From: Membranipora membranacea
Taxonomy: Eukaryota; Bryozoa; Gymnolaemata; Cheilostomatida; Membraniporidae
Length of the DNA stretch: 64,000 nt
Direction: 5' to 3'
NCBI GenBank assembly: GCA_914767715.1
Contig: OU612071.1
Span: 10,275,493 to 10,339,492, forward strand
The translations under genes were made by a program, and so were the position numbers. The notes below the pieces were generated by a model. It worked only from the letters and a program-made list of their open reading frames with translations, did not search any database and was not told the origin of the DNA. Within the stretch, counting starts at the first letter, position 1. Each line of letters starts with the position of its first letter. This document shows, one piece after another, positions 1-11,242 of this stretch.

Positions 1-2
1 TC

Positions 3-830
3 AGAGCACAGAAAGCTAATCTCAAACTTAACAAAGGCAAATGTCGATTTTTGCTCCAGGAACTCACATACATCGGTCACATCATTACTGATCATGGTAT
101 AAAACCAGATCCGAAAAAGGTGAACGCGATCCGGGATATGCCACCACCATAAGACGGTGATGAAGTGAGAAATTTTCTAGGACATATCAATTATGTATCC
201 AAGTTCATCTCAGACTGTTCTGCCGAATCGGAGCCTCTCAGACGTCTCATCAATGTATCGAATGAAGATTTTGTGTGGGCTGAAGACCAAATGAGAGCCT
301 TCACCAGACTGAAAGAACTCGTTACTGACGAGAAGATGCTTCAATACTTCAGGGTGAATGAACCTATTGTTGTCAAGACAGATGCTAGTACTGCCGGACT
401 AGGAGCAGTACTGATGCAAAATGATAAACCAGTCTGCTATGCATCCCGGAGCTTGACTAGCAGTGAATGTAACTACGCCCCAATAGAACTCGAACTTCTG
501 GCTATCGTGTATGCAATGCAGAAGTTTGATCAGTATGTCTTTGGAAATAAGGAACTGGTTATACACACTGATCATGAGCCTCTAGAGCCTATCCTCAGAA
601 AGTCGTTACTCAGAGCTCCCAGACGACTACAATCTATGTTGCTGGCTCTACAGCGTTATCCGATGACGGTCAAATATCGGCCAGGCCCTCTGCAGGTGAC
701 TGCTGACATGTTATCACGTTGCCCGGTTGACAAATCTAGCCAAGGAGTATCTGATGAGCAAATCTTTCAGATCCAATCATTTCTGTCTGATCTGAATATC
801 CAACCCGAGACAGGGTCTGTCAATCTCTGA
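3..830 (+). pseudogene. Gypsy RT C-terminus plus RNase H, broken
   Basis: From base 3 the frame reads the end of the reverse transcriptase (a YIGHIIT motif followed by a KPDPKKV segment, typical of the Gypsy RT thumb), hits TAA at 150-152, then stays open to 830. After the stop come the connection (FLGHINYVSKFI) and a Ty3-type RNase H with VVKTDAS, the ELELLAIVYAM helix and IHTDHEPL. The protein would make cDNA and degrade the RNA template in the particle. The stop sits inside a proline-rich stretch and looks like a point mutation. The frame ends 13 bases before the next open frame begins, which also suggests a lost or gained base between RNase H and integrase. Confidence 0.88.
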
Positions 831-843
831 GAACACACATCAT

Positions 844-2202
844 GTGATAAAGGAAAACACCAAGAAGGATGAGGATATTAAGGTCTTAGGCAAACTTATC
901 ATGAATGGATGGCCCTCAAAACTCATGGATGTCCCAAAAGAGGTCAAAAGCTACCACAGCTTTCGTGACGAGATCGCCATTCTTGATGGAATCCTATATA
1001 AAGGCTCCAGGATTATCATCCCTGAAGCATGCAGACCCTTTGTACTGGAGAAACTGCATGTTAGTCATCAAGGTACTGCAGCAACCCTGAGAAGAGCAAG
1101 AGGAGATGTATTTTGGCCACAGATGTCTGAGGACATTCGAATCTATACCGAAAATTGTGTCAGATGTGCCTTAGACGCCCCTGTGCAGCAAAAAGAGACT
1201 ATCCAGAACCATGACATTCCCAACAAACCATGGAGCAAAGTTGGGATGGACCTCCTCACACATCAAAACAAACACTACCTGATAATCGTTGACTATCTAA
1301 CTGATTTCTTTGAATGTGAGCATATCACAGATCTCAGTAGCAGAGGAGTCATCAAAGCTTGCAAGAAAACATTTGCTAGACATGGCATCCCAGATGTGGT
1401 CCAATCTGACAATGGACCACAATTCGTGTCGGCAGAATTCTCAGCATTCGGTCGTAACTGGGAATTCAAACACACAACAAGTTCACCTGGACATCAGCAG
1501 TCCAATGGAAAAGCTGAGGCCGCAGTGAAAATTATCAAACGCATACTGAGAAGATCCAGTGACCCATATTTGCCATTGATGGAGTATAGAAATACACCAA
1601 CAGCTGACATGTCAACCAGCCCTACTGAACGTATGTTTGGAAGATCAACTCGATCAATCTTGCCTTCATGTAACCGTAACAAGACGGTGTCAACAGATCT
1701 AGTGCTGCGAGAAAAGTTGAAGAAGAAGCTAACAAGTCAAGCTAATTACAACAGATCAGCTAAAGATATGGATTCACTAATCATTGGCTCACCTGTCCTG
1801 CTGAGAGACTTCAGTGCTTCGAAAGGAAAATGGATGAGTGGGAAAGTAGTGGAGCAACTATCAGATAGATCTTATACTGTCCTGAACAACGAAACAGGAA
1901 ACATTGTGAGACGGAATCGGGTAGACCTAAGAAGTGGCCCACTGAGCTTAAATGGTCCCAGCACTAGAGGAGTTGATGCGTTCAGCACAGCTATCCCTGT
2001 TTCCGAGACAGTCTCTGTTCCTGATCCTATTGTTCCAGACACTATTGTTCCTGATACTCTCGTTCCTGATACCATTGTTGCACCTGAACGAGACGCATCA
2101 AACAGAGATGTTCCTGAGAGAAATATGTCTACACCTGAGACACCACAGCCAGCCCAAGCAGCAAGGAGAAATGCCAGTCGTGGAACAGGAGATTACCAGT
2201 GA
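844..2202 (+). CDS. Gypsy integrase (DDE) with repeat-rich tail
   Basis: Open frame of about 450 residues encoding integrase, which would insert the element's cDNA into chromosomes. It shows the HHCC zinc finger (LHVSHQG, then CVRCA about 30 residues later) and the catalytic core: the D in VGMDLL, the D in QSDNGPQF, and the E in the helix after SPGHQQSNGKAE. A GPY-like beta-barrel region follows (GSPVLLRDF, then GKWMSGKVVEQL). The C-terminal 80 residues carry a degenerate VPDT(I/L) repeat. The frame is open a few codons before 844 and has no natural start, because in an intact element it would be continuous with RNase H. All three catalytic residues remain, so the domain itself is not visibly broken although the element is. 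Confidence 0.88.
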   Translation: MIKENTKKDEDIKVLGKLIMNGWPSKLMDVPKEVKSYHSFRDEIAILDGILYKGSRIIIPEACRPFVLEKLHVSHQGTAATLRRARGDVFWPQMSEDIRIYTENCVRCALDAPVQQKETIQNHDIPNKPWSKVGMDLLTHQNKHYLIIVDYLTDFFECEHITDLSSRGVIKACKKTFARHGIPDVVQSDNGPQFVSAEFSAFGRNWEFKHTTSSPGHQQSNGKAEAAVKIIKRILRRSSDPYLPLMEYRNTPTADMSTSPTERMFGRSTRSILPSCNRNKTVSTDLVLREKLKKKLTSQANYNRSAKDMDSLIIGSPVLLRDFSASKGKWMSGKVVEQLSDRSYTVLNNETGNIVRRNRVDLRSGPLSLNGPSTRGVDAFSTAIPVSETVSVPDPIVPDTIVPDTLVPDTIVAPERDASNRDVPERNMSTPETPQPAQAARRNASRGTGDYQ

Positions 2203-2534
2203 AATATCAAAACTATGACATGAAACGATGAGCAATAGAGACATATACCCTCATGCATAAAAGCAATCATACTTGAAACTGTTGAATACCTTGTTTTGAC
2301 CGCATTTTACCATGACATGGACAGTGCTAGTTTCTTTTATTTCATGTTCGATTACATATATCATTTGACGTAACAGAGATTCTGCTGCATATAATTTTTA
2401 TGTATGTGTTTATTATATAACAGCCTGTAAACACCCAGACATTATGTTTTCTGTGTGTCGTTGCCTGATATAGCATAAACTTGTGTAACCAAGTTTTTCT
2501 GGCCTATATTCGTTCACCATTATGTTTTATTTTA

Positions 2535-2689
2535 TTGTAAAGGGGATGTTTATGTTTTACATCCCATTATGTTTGTTTGGTCAAGTGTTTCATCCACCAT
2601 AACTCAAAACCTTGTTTTTCTGTTTTATAGATGTACACTGCGGCCTCAAGTTCATATATCATAATTAAACTCACATTAAAAAACTAACA
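2535..2689 (+). repeat. Polypurine tract and probable short 3' LTR
   Basis: A purine run AAAGGGGA (about 2539-2546) is followed at once by TGTTTATG, the expected junction of polypurine tract and 3' LTR. A matching end, CTAACA, falls at 2689, giving an LTR of about 143 bp with TG...CA ends. The 5' LTR is outside the window, so the right boundary cannot be confirmed by comparison. Confidence 0.4.
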
Positions 2690-3347
2690 ACCTAACCACT
2701 CACAACAAACAACATAAGCAAAACTGGCAAACTGAGAGGTGTAGAAACTATGACATAGTATTTAGACAACCTATCTACACGTGTAAACACTGTCAAATTC
2801 TCGCCCCCAAGCCGTTAAATTAAACTGAAAGCTAACTGTTGGTGTCTTCTGGACTAGTAATGAATTAACAGTTTAGGCCATTGAGCCAATGAACCAGCGA
2901 AACCCAGTAGTCAACAGTCAAAGTGTTGGAAAATTTACAAAACAAAATATTATATTGCAATCTCACCTGATGATGGTTGATCCTCTGTATTCGGGTCTTT
3001 GTTCTCTTCATTAACAGCATACTTACTGCTGATGAGTTTCTCAATTATTTCATTCTGTAGTATAAGAATAATAATATAGTGAGTTATCAAATGCAACTTA
3101 TGTCCTATAGATTTCGAAAACATCCCAATAGAATCTTGTATCATGTCTTGGTGTTCAACCAGAAATCTATCATTTCAAACCATATCTATACTGGATAGTG
3201 AAACCGGCAGAGACTGATGGAACAGAAAGTTGGCAATTCTAACCCTTTCCTGTCTTTTCCTATAATGTGATATTAGCAGTGATTACTGAATCAAAGTTGG
3301 AAAACTCAAAAACAGGCACTCATCTGACATTGATATGTTTGGCTGGC
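2690..3347. other. No recognisable gene
   Basis: AT-rich DNA between the Gypsy element and the first duplicated block. The short open frames here show no domain, signal peptide or repeat relationship. Confidence 0.5.
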
Positions 3348-3820
3348 CCTATTAGCATGAATGATATAGCCTGGGCTATTGTTTTCTTTAAAACATTCCA
3401 AACAGTAACAATTTACATGTATCATATTTTTTTGGCATTTCCAGAATGCTCCTAGGGACTGGAAATTTTTGCAAGCCCTTTGTGTGGCAAAAAAAAGCTA
3501 ACGATGCTTTTCCTACCGTGGCCCAGAAAGCCGGATAAAATTAAACTTATCTGCTGTGTCAAACTTTCAATTGATACTGATGCAAACATGACAATTCACA
3601 CCAGTGGGTTGCTGCCATAGCCAAAATAAGCTTCACTGTATAGTTTGTGTCTATGCACTACGTCATAACTTAGTGTGAATGTTAGTCACGTGCATATTGT
3701 TTAGTCACGCCCACTTGATGTGCGCTCTTAGTGAGCAGTTATTATTATTGTCAGCTAGTGATTAGAAGTGTATCATCGTATGCAAGCAATAAAAGAAATG
3801 ATCCATCAAAACAAAAGGGC

Positions 3821-3966
3821 ACTGATAATAAATGTATTGTAAGAAACAATAAGGTATAAGGAATCAGGATCAAGGAATCAGGAATAAGGAATAACTGATA
3901 ATAAATGTATTGTAAGAAACAATAAGGTATAAGGAATCAGGATCAAGGAATCAGGAATAAGGAATA
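3821..3966. repeat. Tandem duplication, 73-bp unit x2
   Basis: Two successive units starting ACTGATAATAAATG (3821 and 3894) are almost identical. Each contains smaller GGAATCAGGA and GGAATAAGGA sub-repeats. Confidence 0.85.
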
Positions 3967-4717
3967 AGAATTTCTGTATAACGGAATACGGAAACGGATC
4001 CTGCGGAAAGCGGAACCCTTGATATACAGAAACTTCAGTTTCGGGAATACGGAATCCCGTTTTCGCCGGAGAACAGAATTTCTTGTTTTAAAACGGAAAC
4101 TGATCACACTGCATAACCACACAGGAGATAATACTACTTTGATAATCTGGACAGGCTAAAATTGCAGTTCAAGAAAACATCCCAATACATTAGGGAAATT
4201 TACTGGGAGTTTTTACCTAGGTAATACATACAGATGTAATAATAGTATTCCAAGTGGCGCGGAGGTTTTTGCAAGGGCCAGCCTCTACTAGGGTAATTAT
4301 TTTAGTATGAGCAGGTGTCATGAAATAGAATTGAATCTGGTCGGATGCCAGCTCCTTGTTTTCTATGAAGTTTTATTGCTTTGCATCAGCAGAATGTTAT
4401 ACATTTTAGTTAGCAATCTGACTCATACATACTCAGACTGGGTCCGAAGAGAATGAGACTTTCTGTCTGTTGAGGCAATCAACAATTTCTATGATGATTC
4501 ACTTTTCACATTTATGTGCTGGACGGGTTTAGAATCCAACATACATGAAGAAATAGTAATCTGTCTAGAAAAGCAAACAGAAGGTCTCCCTGTATAAACC
4601 AGTTATAATAGAGATTTCTGATATACCCTATAGGAGTTTAATTTCGGACCTGGTACTAAATTTCACTAGTACTAAATTTCGCTAGTAGGCTTACTAGTGA
4701 AAATTAAAAAAAAATGT

Positions 4718-4799
4718 CCTAGCTGGGATACGAACCCAGGGCATAAATCTCCATTTGATTGCTAGGCAGACACTTAGACCACTACACCACGCTAGCTTG
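4718..4799 (-). other. tRNA-like sequence (degenerate)
   Basis: On the minus strand there is an A-box-like TGGTGTAGTGG and, about 45 bases later, a T-arm CTGGG-TTCGTAT-CCCAG with a perfect 5-bp stem and B box. The acceptor arms do not pair properly and no normal 5-bp anticodon stem with a 7-base loop can be drawn. I read it as a tRNA-derived (SINE-like) or pseudo-tRNA segment carried inside the TIR element, not as a working tRNA gene. Confidence 0.5.
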
Positions 4800-5091
4800 C
4801 ATGGGAAGACGTATTCCTGTATAATTCTACATTGTTTATGAAACTATGGTGAGTGAGTTTAATTTAAGTTACACTAAATTTCGCAACCTAGGCAACATCC
4901 GAAAAGCGAATCCTAAATGCCGCCAAAACTAAACTCCTGTAGGGTAGCTGTTCGAAATGTTTGGGAGAAACGTATTGTCCATGCTGTGTGACTGGTGGAT
5001 TGAAATGAAAGCCTATTGACTCTGAACTATTGGTAGACTGAGGACCTACATACAGCAATATATAATATAGGGTGGTTGATATCAATGGAGC

Positions 5092-5200
5092 GGAAAAGTT
5101 TGATTCAGAGTAGAAAAGTTTGATGCAGAGTAGACAATTTTGATGCAGAACAGAAAAGTTTGAAGCAGAACAGAAAAGTTTGATGCAGAGAAGTTTGATT
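5092..5200. repeat. About 21-bp minisatellite, five degenerate copies
   Basis: Repeats of the form AGAAAAGTTTGATGCAGA. They create an artificial serine/phenylalanine/cysteine-rich open frame on the minus strand. Confidence 0.75.
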
Positions 5201-5323
5201 AAATTCACTGAAATGTTTAATTCAATTCAGGCCTTTTTAAATTAAATTCACAGCAGATAAGTTTAGTTTTATCCGGCTTTCTGGGCCACAGTATTTTCCA
5301 GACATGGAATTCAATAGCTGTGA

Positions 5324-5569
5324 TCAACTAGAATATCCACTCACCAATAACCCCTCAGTGGAGTCACATAATTCTTCTTTATTCTCAGAGATCTCTCTCT
5401 CCCACCATCCAGGATAGATGATTCTCTTGTGAGCTCCCGTCCCACCATATACGAAACCTTCTGCTAGGAAGAAGAGCCCAATACGACAATAGATAGCTTG
5501 ATAAGCATCATCTTTGATCTTTTCCAAGAAGATTTGTAATTGAACTTATACACTATCCCTGCTTATATA
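5324..5569 (-). other. Possible first exon with TATA box, in duplicated block copy 1
   Basis: On the minus strand a good TATA box (TATATAAG, 5562-5569) lies about 50 bases upstream of an open stretch that ends near a strong donor (TTG|GTGAGT). Copy 2 keeps the box, the frame and the donor (14653-14898). The longest frame has no ATG at its head. The frame that does start with ATG begins with a hydrophobic MMLIKLSIVVLG but stops soon after in both copies. It could be a non-coding first exon or chance, and no protein family is recognised. Confidence 0.25.
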
Positions 5570-7994
5570 GGTCTAAGAGCAGGCCCGTAGTTCTAGGGGC
5601 GGCAGGGATGCACTGCCTTCCCCAGAAAGATGAATACAGTGGACTAAAACGTTATAATTGGATTATCTATGTCAGAATCAGCTCCTCTGGGATTTCCATT
5701 TGCTAATTAAATGCCTTAAATTGCTTAGGTGGGAATTAACAACCCCTCCTGATGATGTTTTGTACTCGCCCCAGACTTTTGCCTCCCCTACCATTTTTTC
5801 TTAACTACAGCCCTGCAGAGCTAAACAAAATTGCATAATTGGCCGATCCTCTAGCCAAATGCGTAATTAATTTTTTTGATAAAGTTGCATTTTCCCTGCC
5901 CACCAGACAATGGTGTATTTTCCATCCATCAACTTGTTGAATTCTGATTATTTCTTCACCATGGATCTTACTCAGAGTAGAATAGTGATCCACCCTGGCA
6001 TTCACTGGGCATGATTAATTGGTAACAAAACATTGTGATTGTTTGTGTAAGTTCAGCCCAAATTTACATTTACATTCCATTATTATTAGATACCTGAAAC
6101 AAAAGGTGGTGACCTTAGCGCAAATAAAATGGTCTGCTCTCCCAATGATAAATTTCCATTCAGGTTGCCACGGCTTTAATAAGATCATGTCCCCGTAACA
6201 TTAGAAGTTACAACAGAATATAGTGGTCGGGCTTTAAAGACAAGCAAGCTATAGTGTAAAGATTTTGCAGTCACTTTATTCATAATTAATTCTTCTATTT
6301 GTCCTAGACAGGAATTCTTAATTTTTTTCAATTAACACCCTTAATTCCACGAACACGCCTTTGTTTGTGGGCATGAGAATTATTTCACGTGGCGGAATTG
6401 GGAAAAACCGATGATGTATTTGAGATTTTCTCTTATAGTCTTTAAATTCACACTATCATTATTTGCTTTGTCAAAGGTTTTGCACAGGCCTGCAAAATAT
6501 CCACATCATATAAGACATAAATTTTCCGCATTTGGTGATTGTTTTATACCTCTGAGGGTATCATTACCATAATGCAACATAAGATTGCTGTCGAATTCTG
6601 TTCAACACACCCGACGCTAAAATCATTGCACTTGGAAATCGCCACACTAAAGATGCTGACCGATTCAGGGAAACTTTTGGGAAGCCATGTTAGGAACAAA
6701 AATCTTTGCGTAACTTTTTTCACTCATAAGATTGATTTTTAAGGCATCCCTGTCAGTCCAATATGTCCAATTAGGCTTTATTGGAATTTATAGTTATAGG
6801 CATTAGAAAGGCAACTAGTGTCAAGTCAGTCAGTTTGGCTCAGCAGTAGGATCGCCTGCAAGTTGACAAGAAGTTTTGACTTTGACTGATTACAAAGTCC
6901 CTTCGGATCAGGAGTTACAATAATAGAGGCCTTCTGTATGTACAACAACATTGTGCATGCAGATAAAATAACCCCCCTGTATGATAAATCTATACAGGAG
7001 GATGCTGTCACCAATCACTGCAGCTCCGGCCTTGCAGTGATCTGCTTCACACTGGGTTAAGGCGGTCAGTGGTTAATGACTTGGAAACCTAGTCGTCACT
7101 ATAAAAACACTTCCAAAGCTGGCAAATCAGTACCAATCATTGTCAACCCTGACAAACAGCAATATTATTACTAGTGACAATAACTGCCACAAGCTTTTGT
7201 TGCAACAGGTTAATATTACTTGCAGTTGATTATATTATCTTCAAAGTGGGTGTGTATGGAAATAATGCTTTGTTTGGGCCTAATACAATATAAAGCATTT
7301 ACACCTAAAGTAATATTTGATAGACAAACAACTAGCCTATTTTTATTGACCAAAATGCTGGCAACAATCTCTTCTTTCCACTATAATGAAAAGCTAGCAT
7401 ATTTTTACCAGCAGAAAAGTGAATTCATGTCTTCATGATTTATTCGATGGCAAAACTCAAGAAGTTACCATGACAACATAGTGTAGGCATAGATAAACGA
7501 GGTTCAATAACCTTTGCAAAATGGTGGCTTCTGACAAATTATTTTACTTCATAATGCTAAATTAAAACTTTAACACTCCTACTGCATGGCCAAAAAATGA
7601 ATGTTTAGGGTCTGTTTACAACAAGCGGAGATCTACAAATACTTTGCCAGATATGATATTAAAATCAAAAGCTCAACTTACTGTCACTTTCAACCACTCG
7701 TCGATATACAGGACTGTGGTTTAGGATATATGGTAGGGGAGGCAAAAATCCTTGGCATGACACTCTAATTTAGATAGCGCAACACAATATCCAATCAATC
7801 ATATCCAGCAACACCCAGGAGTAGATAAACATTCCTAACTAGTTTGGAACAAAGGTGTTAAAAAAATTTGGGTTGAAGAATAGATTACAAAATTGATTAG
7901 GCGGTTAGGGAATTGTAAGTATTTTGTGTAGAGTTCCCGCAATTTCTATAGTGTGCCGACTACCTAAGTTTCATGAAGTAGTCTGGTGTTCTCC

Positions 7995-8074
7995 AGTATA
8001 CTGCCCTCTGAAGGTAAATCTCATTATCACAAATTTCAAGATTTACAAGTTTTTTCCGCAGAGGGCAGTATAGT
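7995..8074. repeat. Hairpin, about 27-bp inverted arms
   Basis: TATACTGCCCTCTG with GGTAAATCT is mirrored by AGATTTAC with CAGAGGGCAGTATA. This is a compact foldback of about 80 bp, possibly a MITE remnant. Confidence 0.7.
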
Positions 8075-8850
8075 TCTCTCTTCTATTTATTTAGTTTGGT
8101 TTATTTTTATTATCAGATCCGATTACTGAGGGTCAACTTCGTCAACAACATTGGCTTTGACTGTAGTGAACAAGCTGTTTATATGATGTGGTCGTGTAAA
8201 CCTCCTGTGGCATGGAATATAGATTTATATGCCAGAAAATCATTTATAACAATTATGATATTTGGTTTTACAGACTGGCCAAACAAGCGTTTCTGTGCTT
8301 GAACTTTTTTTGCAAATTTCAAAAAAAATTAACAGTCATATAGGATCCAGGGATTTCCTATAAACACGTTTTTACCAAGCAGGATTTGAGAGCCTTATCT
8401 TTGGGACTGATGGAACCTCAGTTGATCCATAACCCCCAACGGCAGTACTGGCAGCAGTCCGGTTGACAGCAGAACCTCCTTATGGTGTTTTTTTTTGTTC
8501 AGGTGTCTCCTTGCCTGTGATCCCTTCTGGAATTTGGCCGACCTATTTATCAAAGCAAAACAAGAAGTAGATGTTATTTAAACGCAAGGATCTGCATCTC
8601 CTTTTGACTGCAAGCCCCTTTCACTTCCCATAATCATCTTATCCAAAAGACTTTAACTGGTCTACAGTGCCTTTTCCAAACAAACAACTCCCCCTTCAGT
8701 TCAATTTGTATGCTGCATATGCAATTTTGGGCACTATTTCACCTGGTCACTGCCCCCCTGGTCACTGCCCAGGCTTTTACCCTGAACTCTTACTCCATCT
8801 CCAAGCACAAAGACACGGAGCCGTCGAACCCTTCCTCATTAACATTTAAA

Positions 8851-8857
<7 letters not shown>

Positions 8858-8881
<24 letters not shown>

Positions 8882-8885
8882 CATA
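8858..8885. repeat. TA microsatellite
   Basis: A run of alternating TA with a few AC and AA interruptions. Confidence 0.8.
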
Positions 8886-8921
8886 TAAATATGTATATAA
8901 TATAATTTAATCAATTAAAGC

Positions 8922-8970
8922 GGGACGCTGTCATTTACATAACTTAGGCGGGACGCTGTCATTTACAAAA
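8922..8970. repeat. Short direct repeat
   Basis: GCGGGACGCTGTCATTTACA occurs twice, separated by about six bases. Confidence 0.75.
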
Positions 8971-10228
8971 TTTCTCTATTTTAAAGATCATGTGAGGCTA
9001 TGTATGCATACCATTCGATGACCACAAAAATACAAACTATCCAGGAGTTATACTCTATTCCTCATGATATATGTCTTACCAGGTCTACACAGACTTGTTG
9101 TGGATTACAGCGATACCAATTATCAAATAGTGTGTAAACCTGACAAAAGTTAGGGAGTAACTCCTTGATTTGCAGTTACAAAGTTACAAATTCATTCAAC
9201 TGAAAATGAAGATTACTGACTCCTTGGTTTATGATTAAAATTCTCAATTGATTATCTCAGATGAATTGTAAAAGATGGCAGGAGAAAATACCTATTGATC
9301 GGGGTGCAAGGGCTGGCAAGACTTGTGAATACCGTACAAAGAGGTCAGCGTCAAAAATCGAGAATTTAGTGTTGACTTCTGCCTGGCTTGATAATATTAA
9401 TAAGAAGGAGATAATTCAGATTTAGGTATGGCATCCATTTTAAATACTACCATCATCGCACCTCATTGCCACAGTACTCACGACCCATAACACTCCAATA
9501 CTCTCTCCGCATTATGGATACTGATCTGTTACATGCAATTCAAACCTCTAATGACATGCTGTGTTCTCCAGCCTCCAAATACACACAAAGCAACAAGACC
9601 AGACGATAAATCACCATTTGCATTCTCAAACATATATACTAAAACATCTCAATGTTGGTAAAGCTCACTGGGGAGTTAAACAGAGTAAAAATTGAATTAA
9701 TATGTGTACAGCTTTCACTTTAAAACCTGGTGATTTTCCTACCTGAGAGGCAGCCCCCAAGAAATTCAAATAAGAACAGACAATATAGCTATAAAGCTTC
9801 ATTCATCGGCACGGAAGAATCAGAAGGATCCTAGCTGCATGTTGGCTTGAGAAGAAGAATTTCTGCCTCAACCAAATTTTTGGGGCTGATCCTGCTTGCC
9901 TTTATCTATTTTTTTTTATTTCTGTCTCCCTACAATGTTCTCATAATTGACCTTTTAGACAATGTTTGTGACGTACTCTTCGAGCAGGTGCAATGGTTCT
10001 GAGGATCAAATGTATACCATAGATCACATACCATGCCACAAGGAGTGCAACCAACAAGGCATATAGGATTAAAATATCAGTGTTTATAATTAGAACAATC
10101 AGTTTTATTGCTTTTTATCAAAGAAAATACCACAATACAGCATTCACAGAATTGATAATGACTTTAGCAATTGAGAAGTAGTTTGGTGCCATGATGTCAT
10201 GTATTGATGTAGTGGCTCTGTAACCTGT

Positions 10229-10748
10229 CTAGCCAAAGTAAGGGGCACACTTCCCTTCGGTTTCACTTTCCCCTCTATAAGAAGAAATTAAATGATAATT
10301 TGATATCCCATTTCTTTGGAAATGAATTGATGTCATTAGCAATCTAGAGCAGTGGCAGTACATAATCTACAGATATTTATGGAAGGAGGGGCGGGGGCAG
10401 AACACGCTCTCAACATTAGCAATGATAAAGTGCTAGCTCAACTTGTATCTGTTTGTTCTCCTTGATATGTTAATGTTATCTAATGACTAAAATGTGTCAA
10501 AGACTTATATATCAAACAAAGTACTAGGTGATTGTATGAAACACTGGGCAGGCATTGTTACAGATTCAGGCATGTACGATTCAAACTTACGTGTCACAGA
10601 AATAAGTAAGTTGGTTCTTTCCGCAATAATCGAACCGCTGCCAGAAAGTAACACCTTTATCTACTTGACAAGGCTTCCATATTGTGTCTGCCATCACCGA
10701 GCCGCCAACCAATAGAATACAACATAGCAGACTGAGCAAGAGCTTCAT
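10229..10748 (-). CDS. Family-A small secreted cysteine peptide, intact two-exon gene (A1)
   Basis: Exon 1 is 10748-10591 and exon 2 is 10274-10229 (stop TAG), joined by a 316-bp phase-2 intron with donor AC|GTAAGT and acceptor TTATAG|A. The 67-residue precursor starts at the ATG that opens a clear signal peptide (MKLLLSLLCCILLVGG, small residues near position 20). The mature part has four cysteines spaced C-x14-C-x8-C-x10-C. Exon 2 encodes 14 residues ending CAPYFG. The gene at 62029-63613 has the same exon split, the same 46-base second exon and the shared motifs CQV, FD-x2-CG, ESETEG and PYFG. Expected to be an extracellular peptide with two disulfides; its role is unknown and no named family is recognised. 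A defence, venom-like or signalling peptide would fit. Confidence 0.82.
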
Positions 10749-10880
10749 TTTAAAGTGTATAACTGTTAGCAAAGCTGAGTAGAATGCTGGATACGGCTCA
10801 CAATCAAATAACACTATCCTACTACTATACTGTGCTATGAATGAATCATGTGATACAACAGATGGTGACTACTCTTGAAA
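10749..10880 (-). promoter_or_regulatory. Upstream block shared by A1 and its tandem pseudogene
   Basis: The 130 bases upstream of the A1 start match 11986-12120, upstream of the broken copy. The match includes CACTTTAAAATGA around the start and AGTATAGTAGTAGGATAGT. A canonical TATA box is not obvious. The block probably holds the core promoter and 5' UTR, and shows that the duplication carried promoter and exon 1 together. Confidence 0.45.
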
Positions 10881-11113
10881 TATAAATTATCGCTCTAGAT
10901 ATAATATGTAATTTTGGTGTTTGTCAAGATAGGCAACTCCAATAATTTAGGGCAATGAGATGCCAAAACATGCACTCTAATTTTGCCTGATTATGATGAT
11001 GGTACACAATTCCCTCACAATCAATGGTCTGCCTGGGTATCAGTTCACAATACATTTAAGTTTTAAGTCTGGCAAAATCTACAGTGTCTCCCAGACACAA
11101 CTTTTACAATGAA

Positions 11114-11242
11114 TGAGGCGCAAATCAATTACTTACTTTAAAGGTCCTCAAAAGTTTCAGGACCCCCTTTCTTCAACAGTCGCAGAACCGATGTCTTGAA
11201 ACCTCTGATTCCCTTTAGAGTAAGTAATCGATCGGCGCCTCA
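11114..11242. mobile_element. 129-bp foldback element (MITE-like)
   Basis: Arms of about 55 bp begin TGAGGCGC and end GCGCCTCA. The inner part ATTACTTACT(T/C)TAAAGG is also mirrored. It lies between the two family-A copies. Confidence 0.7.

Larger units (their letters stand above)
1..2689 (+). mobile_element. Ty3/Gypsy LTR retrotransposon, 3' part, decayed
   Basis: The window opens inside the reverse-transcriptase thumb of a Ty3/Gypsy pol gene and continues through RNase H, integrase and a probable 3' LTR. Gene order RT-RNase H-integrase and the integrase zinc-finger style (LHxxHQG, then CxxC) fit the widespread invertebrate group resembling C. elegans K02A2.6. The copy is inactive: an in-frame TAA at 150-152 breaks RT, and RNase H and integrase lie in different frames separated by a stop at 828-830. 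The 5' LTR, gag and most of RT lie outside the window. Confidence 0.9.
3514..5293. mobile_element. Non-autonomous DNA transposon with about 45-bp TIRs and 6-bp TSD
   Basis: The left end TACCGTGGCCCAGAAAG and the reverse complement of the right end TACTGTGGCCCAGAAAG continue as matching inverted repeats for about 45 bp. The element is flanked by TTTTCC at 3508-3513 and 5294-5299. The paralogous empty site at 14623-14628 has a single TTTTCC, which fixes the boundaries. Inside are a 73-bp tandem duplication, a tRNA-like segment and a 21-bp minisatellite, but no transposase. A 6-bp duplication with these ends does not let me name a superfamily. Confidence 0.88.
3348..7428 (+). repeat. Duplicated block, copy 1 (contains a 1.78-kb insertion)
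   Basis: From CTATTAGCATGA to GTGAATTC this stretch matches 14465-16719 almost base for base with scattered substitutions and small indels, apart from the insertion at 3514-5293. Both outer boundaries are abrupt, and no terminal repeats or target duplication are visible at them. It may be a segmental duplication or an unclassified repeat. Short open frames shared by the copies (for example 5324-5527 and 6826-7014, minus) show no recognisable domain. Confidence 0.8.
7429..10228. other. No recognisable gene; small repeats only
   Basis: AT-rich sequence holding the hairpin at 7995-8074, a TA microsatellite near 8858-8885 and a short direct repeat at 8922-8970. Open frames of 60-70 codons here look random. 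Confidence 0.5.

Noticed and set aside
4888-5208. 106-codon minus frame rich in Cys/Ser/Phe
   Set aside because: Produced by the 21-bp minisatellite at 5092-5200; no signal peptide or conserved cysteine pattern, and it lies inside a non-autonomous transposon.
10494-10715. Plus-strand open frame over A1
   Set aside because: Shadow of the minus-strand family-A exon, which has a signal peptide, splice sites and a paralogue.
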